Shown here in pieces: positions 32,152-43,396 of a DNA stretch of 64,000 bases. Origin of the DNA: Phanerochaete sordida (Eukaryota; Basidiomycota; Agaricomycetes; Polyporales; Phanerochaetaceae); the NCBI GenBank assembly GCA_019973155.2, contig BPQB01000012.1, positions 1 through 64,000 on the forward strand, written 5' to 3'. Below the pieces are notes generated by a model. It was not told where the DNA came from. It made no database searches and worked only from the letters and a program-made list of their open reading frames with translations. Positions within the stretch are counted from its first letter, which is position 1, and each line of letters begins with the position of its first letter. Position numbers and translations under genes: made by a program.

Positions 32152-33484
32152 GCAGCAGTGGTATCTAGCAGCCTCGTACGCAGTCTGTTTGCGTGCACGT
32201 CGCAGCTGCTCGGTTGCGAAGGGCATGGCGAGACGCAGTCGCCGCGGCGTCGCGTCGTCGTCGGACTACCGTACTGGTCCATTTAATACGCTTATTTTTA
32301 CCTCTATCCGCTGTATATACGCCTTTACAATCTTATTAATGCCTTTACATGCCTCTGCGTGCGTCCTAGACGTCTCAGTCGTGGTGCACGACGCTCTCAG
32401 CCCTCGCGGGCACGTTCGGCCGTTGCCGCGCGCACGCCTGCCAAATGCGGCAGGCGTCTCCCTGGCCCGAAACCGTAGGGCGCTTGCACAGTCCAACCGT
32501 CAATCTCGAGCAGGAAGCGAAATTGATGCCCATGACCGCATTGGGCGCTTCCCGGACAGGTACCCGGTTGGCCCGGTCAGGGTCTCCTTTGTGGCGCTGA
32601 TGCGCTGATGGCGGCACCGGGAGGCCGCACTAAAGCCGCAAAGACTCGGCTCCCCGCCGTTCTTTTGTGAATAACTCCTCCCCTGTCCATTTTTGGGCTG
32701 TCTCCTTTTGGAATATGTCTTTCCGTTAAGCTGCGCAGCTTTCCAGACAGTTTCGAAAATAGGCGCCCGAAACAGTCCCTTTTAAAAACACACCCCTGTA
32801 AATGCCCGGAAAATGCGTTATATTGCCAACTAGGGCTTGTAGCGTTTTTTGCTAAACGATTTATTAGTATAGTAGGGACGTTTTATAAAAGAGCTACATG
32901 GTCTGGTGGCTTGAGGTGCAACCTCTCGACACAGCACGACTGCGCGGAGCAAGGCTCTTTGGCATACACAGTTGCTTCGAGGTGCAGCTCTGAGGCGTAC
33001 ACTAGAAGGCTCAAAGGTTTGAGAGCCTTAAGGTAGACTAGAGCTTTGAGAAGGGCTCGTGTGTAAGGGCGGCAAAGCACCCAGACTGACGCCTGACCTA
33101 AGCGCACGCCCGACGGGCTTGCGCTCAGGTCGACGAGTGCCTGATGCCGCGCGCAAGGCACATCAAGTATTGCCGATGGACTCACCGTATATAGACATAG
33201 TACGGTACAGTTAGTGATCTCTATTAAAAGTGAGGGCCCAGCCACCGAGGCTGAGTACTCACACATATTGTATTAACTTAGATCGTCTTGAATACAGACG
33301 CGGTCCAGATTCTTACGTCGTGTGACTCAAGTTCTTACACTTTTTTGAACCTCCAAAACAAGTCAACAATTCGATAACAATCAATGAGTCTGAGCTGAAC
33401 ACACACACTTGCTGTTTATCGTGCAGTACACACATCACACTCAGCATAACCAAACAAAAACCAAGGCTCCAATACTACTCCAGT
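32152..33484. other. gene-free region, possible gypsy leader or LTR
   Basis: No coding frame is convincing. Features seen are a weak copy of the GTCAATCT motif at 32496-32517, the palindromic mini-element at 32839-32897, and a TATATAG near 33187 followed by a run of short pyrimidine tracts up to the gag-like ATG. The last about 500 bases may be the decayed 5' LTR and leader of the following gypsy element, but no partner LTR exists in the window. Confidence 0.4.
32839..32897. repeat. 59-bp palindromic mini-element, copy 2
   Basis: Begins GTAGCGTTTTTTGC and ends AGAGCTAC, with the same TAGTATAGTAG core as the unit at 23065-23122. The arms are less perfect here. Confidence 0.75.
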
Positions 33485-34126
33485 ATGAGCAACTCAAAAT
33501 TTTCTAAAACCACCCACCACATGAGCACCGGTGGTTCTGGACAGAACGCTGATGCAACCACCGCCACAATGGTGTCGCATGGCAAGAATAACCTCGCGAA
33601 TCGCCAACACGTGCCCTCAGGAGCGACGGATGACACGAAGCAAAGGGCGCCCATTCTCGGCAACGATGATCAGAACGCCGAACATGTGCCCCATGTGACG
33701 CGGGGATACACTTCTGCCACTTCCACCCATCATTGCAAAAGTGCTGGCCTCGACCAGCGCGGGCCCTCCACTGCTCCTGACAGGACTAAAGGGGGGACAA
33801 CGCTGAACGACGCATGAGCGGCACAGGATGGCGCAGTGACCAACGGCGACGATGACGACTGTGAGCAAGTCCTGAGGAATATCATCAAGAAATTCACCAC
33901 TCGAGTAGCTACCATATTTAAAGGGTTCGATTTGGTAGCTGGATCAATCGAAGAGACTGGGAAGAAAGCTATCAACCAGGAGAAGCGAAAGTCTGTGGAG
34001 ATGTTGGCCAAGCTGCTGGACCAGAGGGATGTTCTCGTCGGTGTAGTGGAGGAGACGCGCGCCGAATTGGGCAAAGCGGTCAAAGGTAAGTATGCTCTGC
34101 TTCTACTCCTGGAGAAGTCACTATAA
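33485..34126 (+). pseudogene. gag-like protein of gypsy element 2
   Basis: A Ser/Thr/His-rich N-terminus is followed, after one in-frame TGA at 33815-33817, by a charged helical segment (RNIIKKFTTRVATIFKGFDL, then a Lys/Glu-rich stretch) that resembles gag helices only in composition. Its position, directly upstream of a zinc knuckle and protease, is the main support. Confidence 0.5.
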
Positions 34127-34461
34127 CTGCCTGCCATCGGAGCTATCATCTGTCATCACCCAGGTGCACAAAGCATGATCCGAGAACTCCTCTATCGACG
34201 TTACCCAGTACTGGGCGTTACAAGTCAAAAATGATGAAGAGTACATGGCACGCAAGGCGCGTGACCATAACAGTTCTGCCAGTTCAGCACCGGCCTCTAC
34301 TTCAGGCGCCACACGATTGTTGTCCAGTAGGACGGGCCGAGGAAACCCCCGCAACTCACCCTCGCACGACCGACTGACGTGGAGCCCCGGGGCCATCTTC
34401 GTCATTGCACGTGCAGCCCCCTGCATGAGCATCGGCTCCTGCTGGCACGTTTGCATCTGCG

Positions 34462-35142
34462 ATGAAGCCACAGGATAAATCTCGGGTCCAGTGCTACAAA
34501 TGCAAGAGGTTTGGACACTACCCGGCTGATAGCGTGTGCTTGCTGTACGAGAAGCCTACCCTCCACCGTATGGACATGGACGTAGCCGACCCAACAGTGG
34601 AACTGGCTCTGCTCTCGCCCGAGACCAAACAGCCTGCAAGCCTAATGGTGATGCACGCGGAAGAACATTACAGGGACGTCGATGAAGCTAATGGGGTCAA
34701 TGGATTCTTTGGTGCTGGCTCGCAGTATGAGTCCGATGACTTCTATGGGTGCGCCAGCAACTTCGACAACACAACCCCTGCCTCTGACGACAAGAACGAC
34801 ATTGCACGTGTCTACGCCATCAGGGTAGTCGATGAAGATATCCCGGCCCTTATCCCACTGACCCGTGAGGCAGTGGCAATGCTGCCATCGACCCTGTGCG
34901 TGCCCAATGCCAACGGCGGACTCGATGACCTTTCATCACTACAGATGGTGTTGGACTCTGTCAAGGAGTTCAGTGACCTCCCGTCACTGCGGGCTGTGTC
35001 TGACTCCGACGAAGGCAGCGTGCGATCTACGGACCACTCTGACACCGAGTGGTCCGAGGATGAGGGCGACGCTGCAACAGCTCACTTGACTGGTGATCTC
35101 TCGGAGCAGGAGCATTGTGACGATCCTCGCAACCTCAGGTAA
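34462..35142 (+). pseudogene. zinc-knuckle and acidic spacer of gypsy element 2
   Basis: The frame opens with CYKCKRFGHYPADSVC. This is a variant zinc knuckle with C-x2-C-x4-H-x6-C spacing, where the canonical last gap is 4. It is followed by about 190 residues rich in Asp and Ser. The next frame (35143-35614) continues with leucine-rich coiled-coil-like sequence. Such a long spacer between knuckle and protease is more extensive than in typical Ty3/gypsy elements. Confidence 0.6.
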
Positions 35143-35944
35143 TTCAGCCGCGTCGGACTCAGCGTCCACTCCGACTGAAGCGCACTTGTACGCAATGCTG
35201 GCAAGCCTGTACACCGAGCCTTCCCCCGCTGAACTTGTGGATTGGGTGCGGGATGACATCAATGGATACCAAGCTGAATCCACTGCGTTGCTGCAGGAGA
35301 ATGCGCCACTTAATCGATTGCTCGACAAATCGTGCACTCGCGCAGACCAACTACAAGCGGAACTAGTGACAACATCACCGGACGGCGTTGGTCACATCCC
35401 CACTCTGCCAATGCCGACACCGTCCGCACACATCCAGATTAGCTCACTTCAGGCCGACCTGGCCCAGTGTGCACTTGATGCTGTACAGCAAGCCGCTATG
35501 ATTGAGGCACTACAAGCAGAGATCCAGATGCTCAACCGTGCGATTCGACACGACATCGACCTTGCTACCATACAGCAAGTTAGCCACAACATTGTCCGCC
35601 ATGACGCACTTTGACGGAGTCAGCTCGACACCGATTCAGAGGCTGCGGATGCGGACCCTGCACTGGGCCTCCCAATATCCCCCTTTGACAATGATCTCGC
35701 TCATGTCAACGCGTATTCGCGCCTTGACTGGGTTTGACTTTGCCAATGACAGTGGTGCGACGGGGCCCCTTGAGCCTGTTGGTGTGGAGTTGGCTCCTGT
35801 TGTGGCTGCGGTGGATACACAGGCACGCTCAGCTCTCCGGGACATCACCAACCATCGGTTGTGCGCCATGCAAGTGGATACACCTCACATTTACCGTACT
35901 GTGATGCGCACTACGGGTAACGCACAACAGCGCCCCCCTACCGC

Positions 35945-36440
35945 GGCCAAGTGCATCACGGTTCACATTACGATCAACGGTCTGCGCGCGCTCGCGCTGA
36001 TAGACACCAGCAGCACCATCACCTGCGTACCTGCGTCAGCCCCGATTTTGCTCAGGTGGACAAGCTGCCCATGTTCGAGCTGACCAACCTTGTTGAGCTG
36101 CAGCTCGAATGCCTCAGCAGCCGGTCGCACATCAATTACGGCGCCCAGGTAGTGGTTGACGTCGGTGGACAGAGAGAGGAGACTTACTTCGATATCGTCA
36201 ACGTGGATCACTACAAAGTGATCCTCGGCATCCCATACATGCTGGCGACAGGGCTCCAAGTGGATTTTGCCCAGTTCGCAATCTGTACTGGCGGCTCGGT
36301 CATCCCTGCAATTCGGGGGGAGGGAGTCGGCACCCCTGCCAGTAACGAACGTGCTATTCACGGACAAATGCATTCAACCTCGACTACTTCGACACCGCAC
36401 CCGTGTACCAGCACCAGTGGTCACATGCATAATGTGAGTG
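35945..36440 (+). pseudogene. retropepsin-like aspartic protease of gypsy element 2
   Basis: ITINGLRALALIDTSSTI carries the active-site Asp but reads D-T-S where the enzyme needs D-T/S-G. The missing Gly fits a GGC to AGC change. A frameshift at about 36040 follows, after which the reading continues as SPDFAQVDKLPMFEL and later VDHYKVILGIPYML, the conserved hydrophobic-Gly end of the family. It is inactive. Confidence 0.75.
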
Positions 36441-36573
36441 CCTGACTACACTCGGTAGTGGTACAGGATACCAACAGCGGATCGACACCGCAGCTTTGAG
36501 CCGAACCATTAGATCACGACGCAGACATCGCAGCTAGGAGAGCAGAAGAAGGCGAAGATCGACTACATACCAT

Positions 36574-36978
36574 GAACACCAAAGTGATTCCTCCCGAGGA
36601 GCAAGCACTTCGGGATAAGAGGGCCCGGTGGTTCGAGGAGTTTGCCAACATCACCAGCGGGGTTCCGGAGTGGTTACTGCCACTTCACAAAATAAATCAT
36701 CATATCCCCCTGGTAAACACCAGAGCGAGCTATAGATACCACCTCCCCTGATGTGCCGAGGCGGTAAAGCCGGCACTCATGGAAAAAATTCAAGGATACA
36801 CCCGTGTGCAGTGGTGGAAGCCAGCAACGGTCCTGCAAGCGGCACCAATGCTGTGCATCCCGAAGAAGGATGGTGGGCTGCGCACCATTGTAGACTGCAG
36901 GAAGCGTAACGACAACACGGTGAAAGACATCACCACATTTCCCGATCAGGAGCAGATCTGGATGGACGTCGCCTGACA
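36574..36978 (+). pseudogene. start of gypsy reverse transcriptase, truncated
   Basis: The reading shows LHKINHHIPLVNTRASYRYH, a stop, and then APMLCIPKKDGGLRTIVDCR and DITTFPDQEQIWMDVA, the thumb-proximal beginning of an agaricomycete gypsy RT. A TGA at 36976 stands where the family has Arg (CGA). Beyond it the sequence is unrelated and begins CACCAGTGGGTGCCAAC. Confidence 0.8.
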
Positions 36979-36999
36979 CCAGTGGGTGCCAACTTTAAT

Positions 37000-39090
37000 T
37001 CAAGCACTCACCTAAACTAACCAAACAATAGTTAATCGTACTTATGTTGTTTGCATGAAGCATATGCCAGGGGTGTTTGGATGAGATACTGACCAAGCTT
37101 ATTTGCCTGTTTGCATTGTTGCATAGAAATATCCCGCCCTGCTGCTTGATAGCTTCATGATGTCTGGCGTGCTGGGTGTTGAGAGGACCGATAAACTCAA
37201 ACAGGTTCACCGCGTCCTTATCAGCGAATTCCCACTCCGTGAGGCATTGTCGCAGCATCAAAAGATGACGAATAAGGTGAAGATTGCTGAGAAAGGTGTC
37301 GAGTGTGCTGCCAGTCCAGTAGGGACCGTGGGGAAGGTTGCAAAAGCGGCTGCTGTAAGGCAAACACGCAACCTATTTCACACGGCTGAACTTTTTCAGC
37401 TCCTTGCGCGCATTGTCCTTCATATCTTGCATGAGTGCAGGGCTGGGGAGCTTTGGCCCTTCCATCTTGCCTCTTGATTGTCGAGGGGCAGGGCCTGGGG
37501 TAGGTGGACGTGGGAGCGGAAAACAAGAGCTACAGGCATATGGGTATCCGGCGGCTATGCAGTCCTTGCTCGCATTGGCGCCGCCCAATTTCAGTGTCGT
37601 TCCCATAGATCTTGTTCTTCTCCGCTACCAAGCATCGTCTGTCGGCATGCGCGAGCAGCAGCCGCACGATGTCCTCGTCCATAGTCTCTCCGATTTGCTT
37701 TCGTTTGACTGCCTGCGTGGTTCTCTTGGGCTCCTTGACCAGTGCCGTTGACCCCTTTCCTCGACCTTTCCCTTTCCCTTTCCCTTTCCCTTTCCCTTTC
37801 CCTTTCCCTTTCCCTTTCCCTTTCCCTTTCCCTTTCCCTTTCCCTTTTCCGTTCGCTTTCTTCTTCTTGACGACCTGCAGCTCTGAATTGGACGTGGCCT
37901 CCCTCTCTACATCAACAGCGCGGTCCACACCATTTGTAGAAGTGTGTTGCATGCTAGCTTGGGTGAGTGCCCCTCGCGTGCAAACTGCTTTTGCCGCAGT
38001 GCGTGCAGCAGGTTCAATATAGATACATGCCTTCGCCTCCCTGTTGCCGTCCCTTCCCCCTTGATCCTCTTGTTGGATTAGGTTGTGGGCCAAAGTTGGC
38101 ACACCCAGGTTCAGGATATAGCAAATATTTTATACGTCCATTTCTATCTTGAACGCGGTTGTGCCAACGATGACAGTGGTCTGCGGATCGTCCTTGAACA
38201 GCTCCAGGGTTTTCTTGTTGTATGCTGCCGAAGTGAGCGAGGTCCACATTTGTATGCGCTTCAGCCTCTGTTCATCAGGCTCATGCAAGTTCCACAGATA
38301 TACAGCAACCCTGAAGCCGAGGTCTATTGTTTTGCAATAGACGACGGCTTTACGGCTGAGCTCAGTCACCCACCAAACGTTAGGAAATTTGCTGCCATTC
38401 AGTGGATGCGTAAGTTCTTGAAATATTGTACAAACATTTGGATGCTCATTGAAGAGGGGTAAGCAATAGAACTCCCCCATCTGCAACGATAACGCCTCAC
38501 ATACCGCACGGAAGTTGTTTCCCACGGTCAGAGTAGCCGTCACAGCGGCGAGACTAGTGGTTGACGGCAGCCGCTTAGGTAGCAGCGTCATGTGGCGGTA
38601 ATCCTGGTGGAAATCCTTGCCCCATGAGTCTATGACGTGGATCTTGTCCAGCCCAACGCAGATTACGCTCCTTTAGAAAGGCTCGTAGCGTAGGACTGCA
38701 TTGAACTTTGCTGAGACGAGATGCTCTGGTGAGAGCATCACCATTTTCCATTCACCATTCTTAATATCCTTGTAGATGTTTCGACCTTCCTTCCGCGCCT
38801 CCTGGATCGTTTTGGCATCCAAGGATATGGCTTTGATTCCCATCCTCTCTGCCTCTGCAACCTTAAATGCAAGTCAGCCATCGCTTTCATGCTCTCCGCT
38901 CCATACTTACATGGTTCCTCCCAAGCTCAATCAGTGGCACTACCACCAACGAGATAGGCTTCTCTGCCAATGGAAGGAATGTCGTCAGATGTCGATTAAG
39001 GTATTTTGTGATTAATATAGGGCCATAGAAATGTGATGTCTTGCCGCCACTGGTCAAAATTATGTTGATCTGAGGTATGTATGGACCCAT
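37000..39090 (-). pseudogene. RecQ-type DNA helicase, inactivated
   Basis: The minus strand from 39090 down encodes a RecQ-like superfamily 2 helicase of the kind expanded in mushroom genomes. It has a degenerate Walker A (LTSGGKTSHFYGPI), then KAISLDAKT, and WKMVMLSPEHLVSAKF. The DEAH box is corrupted (VGLDKIHVIDSWG, family VDEAHCI). Next are MTLLPKRLP and the C-terminal lobe (RKAVVYCKTIDLGFRV). After frame changes a C-terminal part with MDEDIVRLLLAHADRRCLVAEK and a Lys-Gly tract is found. Stops and frameshifts occur throughout. It may be a TE-linked or telomere-linked type helicase; no telomeric repeats are nearby. Confidence 0.75.
37765..37847. repeat. hexanucleotide tandem repeat (CCTTTC)n
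   Basis: About 14 uninterrupted CCTTTC units. On the minus strand they encode alternating Lys-Gly within the helicase remnant's C-terminal part. It is not the fungal telomeric repeat TTAGGG. Confidence 0.95.
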
Positions 39091-39716
39091 GATTCAACTT
39101 GAGAGTCTCGAGGGCCGGTCCAGCCAGTATTATACGAGGATATGATTCTCTTAACATACTCTCTGCCAACCTCGGACACTCAGCGAGGTGGTGGGGAGGC
39201 AGGTGTTGAGCACGATGTCATGCAATATTGTATATTCGCGTCGCCCAGTCCGTCCAGCATGCAACCTTAGTTGAATCTCCGCTGAACGACACCCACAAGA
39301 GGCTCATCAGTCCTAACCCTAGCGATGTTCCCACGGCCCCCTCCTCACAAACACTTGGAACTGGTTAAGACTACAGACTGAACACATAGCACCGCCCACC
39401 ACCAACCTTCAGTTAGTTGGGCAGAGGGCACTGGCATCCCTTCCAGCAGCCAGTGTATATGACAGCCAATCAGAGCCTTCGAAGCAGGAGCACTCTGCAG
39501 CCAATCACGGGTGACAACGAGCGCTTATATTGCTCTTCCAGTCCAGTTAGCCAATTCATTACGGAATCGAAATTGCAAGCTCTATAATTGTGCATGTCAG
39601 ACAGGCCAGGAGTTGTTCTGACCACTGATCGTGGCCTCTCGAAATGGCCAATTGGAGGTGGCTGACATCTGACCAGCTGTTTCAGTGATGCTACTACAGT
39701 ATGAACACTATTACAA
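39091..39716. other. no gene recognised
   Basis: Short frames only. At 39571-39583 the sequence ATTGCAAGCTCTATA resembles the extreme end of the outer TIR element near 7468-7481, next to a TA, but the similarity is only about 13 bases. Confidence 0.45.
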
Positions 39717-39917
39717 AGCAATTGAGCTGAACTTGTGTAAAAAGCCCCAATTTTCGCACGGATCAGGTTATTTCTTGCACAAATCCCCTGATTTTTGACG
39801 TATAGACTCTCTATATAGGCCCTATCCTACACAAATATCGTCGCTATTTATTGGTACCAACATTGCCGAAAATGGGTACGAAAGCACGGTGTTCATTTAC
39901 TTTTGGCACCCGGTGTA
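39717..39917 (+). mobile_element. solo 3' end of the Tc1/mariner element
   Basis: About 200 bases match the non-coding 3' end of the mariner at 2002-3529: shared AAAGCCCCAATTTT, TATAGACTCTCTATATAG, and GTGTTCATTTACTTTTGGCACCC at the terminal repeat. It ends at a TA at 39916-39917. The transposase and 5' end are absent, so it is a truncated relic. Confidence 0.85.
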
Positions 39918-40336
39918 TACAGTATCGGAAATTGCCTCAGATCTGATGGTGCCTGGGGACCCCATATCAACTAAGTAGGCGTCACGAACTTGTCCCCGCC
40001 GCACAAATTCACGGAAGACCTATATGTGAGCTTTGAGATCTGGACTGGCATCGTCATGCTCACGGACAGTCGCCCAATCCCCCGACTTCCTCGCTTTGCC
40101 CGTGTAAGAGGCAAGGACCTTCGACACGGCTGTCGGCTTCGGGGCCGCGGCTTCGGAACGATAGAGTTTCGGAAGGAGAAGGGTTGTTATTGCCGTATGT
40201 GGGACTTGTCAGGACGAAATGACCCCGCGTCTTGAGCGTAGCGCTGTTCAGGCACCGCCGTCGGCCTGCCTATCACTTGAACCTTTGGCATGGCCTCTTC
40301 GTCCCTTGACCCTCCACCCTCCTGATAGCTGGGGCT
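39918..40336. promoter_or_regulatory. upstream region of the OPT gene
   Basis: No confident gene. This is the border between the repeat island and the host-gene block. It must contain the promoter and 5' leader of the oligopeptide transporter gene; no TATA box is evident. Confidence 0.4.
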
Positions 40337-43300
40337 ATGCCTTACACGGACCCCCCACCATCCCCAGAACCTCCGAAGGCACTCTACGAGTTCGACTCGC
40401 TCAAATGGGAGCTTCAGCAGGATGCAGAGAATGGTGGAACTGGAGGTGCGTGGTATCTCTATCATCCCCTACTTATGTGCTCAATCTGTATGCCTGTAGC
40501 CATTGTCGTGAGTAGTTCCTCGGTCCTGAGCACGGTGGTCTTTGTTAACCTCTTCACGTAGAGTATCGTCGATGAAGACTACTACGGAGATCCCAACATA
40601 GACTTGGATGCAGAGTACCTTGGTACGATCCTGTTATCATATTCACGGGATGCTCATTGAGTCGCGCAACGAGTAGAAGATGAGTCGCCCTATCCCGAAG
40701 TCCGCTCTGCCGTTGCAAACACGGACGACCCCGATATGCCAGCGGGAACGCTTCGTGCGTGGGCACTCGGATTACTGTGGGCGGTCGTAATCCCGGGCGT
40801 GAATCAGTTCTATTTCTTCCGCTTTCCCAACATCACCGTAGGGCCGGTATGTGCTATCTCTGCTGCGCAGTAACGCGCTCAGCTGAAACATCGTCGTCTA
40901 CAGCTCGTCGCGCAGCTCCTGACCTTTCCCCTGGGTCGTCTGGTCGCTCGCTTCTTGCCCCGTGTACGAATTCTTGGCCACTCCCTGAACCCAGGCCCTT
41001 TCACCATCAAGGAACATGTCGTCGTCACAATCATGGCGGGCGTTGGTGCGGTCTCCGCTTACGCAGTAAGCTCATTCATAGAATGAAGATCCGCAATCTC
41101 GTGTGCTGAACGAGCGTCCTTAGACTGACATCATAGCGGTCCAACGATTTGAATATAATCAGGTCTATAACTTCGGCTATCAGTTCATGGTGGTCATGTC
41201 CACGCAGCTCATCGGGTTCTCCATCGGTGGCATCGCAAAACGCTTCCTTGTCTCGCCACCTTCCATGAGTGCGTAATTGCATGCTATCTAGAGCTACATG
41301 TGCTCACGTGCCATCAGTATGGCCATCCAGTCTGGTCTACTGCGCGCTCTTCAATACCCTACACGCTCAATGGTATGTCGGATTCGGGAAGCGCGGAGGA
41401 GTTAGTCGAGAACGTTTCTTCGTTCTCGCATTCACCGCCGCCACGCTTTGGTGTAAGTGTCATAGATCCTTGCATCACGTCCAGTCGCTTACCTGTAGAA
41501 AGACTTCGTGCCTGGGTATCTATTCACCGCGCTGTCGTTCTTCTCGTGGGTCTGTTGGATCAGGCCGAACAATGGTATGTGTTGCCTCTATTTAGCTGGG
41601 ACGAAGCTTACGAGGCTGAGAAGTGGTGCTTAACCAACTATTCGGGTATCAAAGCGGCCTCGGCATGTCCTTGATAACCCTAGACTGGTCGCAGATTGCC
41701 TTCATTGGATCCCCTCTGGCTACACCGTGGTGGGCCGAAGGCAACGTGGCCTTCGGCTTCGTTTTCTTCTTCTGGTTTATCGTTCCACTACTCTACTACA
41801 CGAATGTTTGGGACTCGCAGTACCTGCCCATACTGTCTCGTGGCACGTTCGACAATACTGGGGCCCCTTACAACGTCACACGGATCTTGACGGGGACTTC
41901 GTTCGACATCCAGAAGTACCAAGATTACAGCCCACTCTTCCTTCCCACAGCCTTCGTCGTCTCGTATGCGCTGAGCTTCGCAAGCGTCACTGCCACGATG
42001 GTACACGTCTTCTTGTACTATCGCAAGCAAATCATGGTCCAAGCACGACGATCCCTCGCGGAACAGCCCGACATCCACGCACGCCTCATGTCGCAGTACC
42101 CCCAAGTCCCAGACTGGTGGTACTTGTGCATCTTCGTCACTATGTTTGTCTTCGGCGTCATCGCGATCGAAATCTACCCAACGCAGATGCCAGTTTGGGC
42201 GTTCGTACTCGCCCTAGCTGTCGCGTTCGTATACACGATTCCGATTGGCATCATCCAGGCGGTCACCAATCAGCAGATTGGGCTGAACGTGATCACCGAG
42301 CTGATCATCGGATACGCCCTCCCTGGCCAGCCTCTTGCTATGATGCTCTTCAAGACCTGGGGATACAACGTAAGGCCGCGCATTCCTCGCAGGTCACTGT
42401 TCTAACCGGCTGTCTAGACGATGTCGCAAGCATTAACGTTCACGTCGGATATGAAACTCGGGCACTACATGAAGATACCGTGAGTAGCGTGAGGGCGTAT
42501 ACTTCCCCAGACTAAACTTCCCTTCAGGCCACGCACCATGTTCTGGTGTCAGGTCGTCGCGACCGTTATAGCCGGCATCGTCCAGCTCGGCGTGCAGGCG
42601 TGGATGTTTGAGAACATCCCGGACATGTGCTCCCCGGACCAGACAGACCACTTCGTATGCGCCAGCACCGAGGTGTTCTATACTGCGAGCGTGATCTGGG
42701 GCGTCGTCGGCCCCCGAATGCTGTTCTCTGCTGGCCAGGTGTACAGCTTCCTCCGGTTCTTCTTCCTCTTCGGAGCGATAGCGCCAGTGATACCTTACCT
42801 CGCCACGAAACGATGGCCCAACAGCTATTTCCGCTACGTCAAGTGAGTCGCCTTCACGTCCTCTGAGTCGTCGGGAACCTGACGGCGTCTAGTGTTCCCA
42901 TAATTGTCAATGGCACCGGGTGGATACCACCAGCAAGTGCGCTGAACTACGTCCCATGGGCGATCGTAGGCTTTGTCTCGCAGTACATCGTGCGAAGACG
43001 ATATTTTGGCTGGTGGTCGAAGTACAACTGTACGTGCACGTTGCCTAGCCGCTTTTCGCCTCTCTGACTCCGTCGCAGACGTTCTGTCAGCTGCGCTAGA
43101 CGCAGGAACGGCGATAGGGACAATTATCGTGTTCTTCTGGTGCGTCGAGCCCCCATATAGTTCTTCATCTACGTCGCTGACACTCTCGTAGTCTTCAATA
43201 CCCAGCGGACGGAAACATCGGAAGGAATTCAATATCAACATGGTGGGGAAATACCGTATGGATGAAGACCGCGGACTGGAACATGACCTCCTTCCGAACG

Positions 43301-43396
43301 TTGAACTCAACAGGGAAGCCGCGTTTCGGGTGCGTTCAGCCAGCTCTGGTGGAGTCCCTTCGCTGACTTGCGCTCTGTAGCCCTGATCTATGGTAG
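40337..43396 (+). CDS. OPT-family oligopeptide transporter
   Basis: Multi-pass plasma-membrane, proton-coupled importer of small peptides. Fifteen exons give 778 residues: 40337-40445, 40500-40507, 40562-40622, 40677-40846, 40904-41065, 41124-41268, 41318-41452, 41503-41574, 41624-42369, 42418-42479, 42528-42842, 42893-43029, 43079-43139, 43192-43329, 43381-43396. All phases agree. The acidic cytosolic N-terminus is followed by many hydrophobic helices and OPT hallmarks: VVIPGVNQFYFFRFP, PGPFTIKEHVVVTIMA, YFVPGYLF, LGMSLITLDWSQI, TNQQIGLNVITELIIGY and, near the end, NYVPWAIVGFV and FFCLQYPADGNIG. Length is usual for the family. Exon 2 is only eight bases. The ATG at 40337 is chosen because the next upstream ATG (40289) meets a stop. 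Confidence 0.93.

Larger units (their letters stand above)
33485..36978 (+). mobile_element. truncated Ty3/gypsy element (gag-like, protease, start of RT)
   Basis: In order on the plus strand: a gag-like frame (33485-34126, with a TGA at 33815-33817), a zinc-knuckle frame (34462-35142), a coiled-coil-like spacer (35143-35614), a retropepsin-like protease (about 35945-36440) and the first part of reverse transcriptase (36574-36978). Homology stops abruptly after DQEQIWMDVA at 36975, well before the catalytic YxDD box. No 3' LTR is present. The element is incomplete and broken by several frame changes. Confidence 0.75.

Noticed and set aside
37765..37847. CCTTTC repeat as an internal telomere tract
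   Set aside because: The unit is not TTAGGG/CCCTAA, and on the minus strand it encodes a Lys-Gly tract within the helicase remnant.
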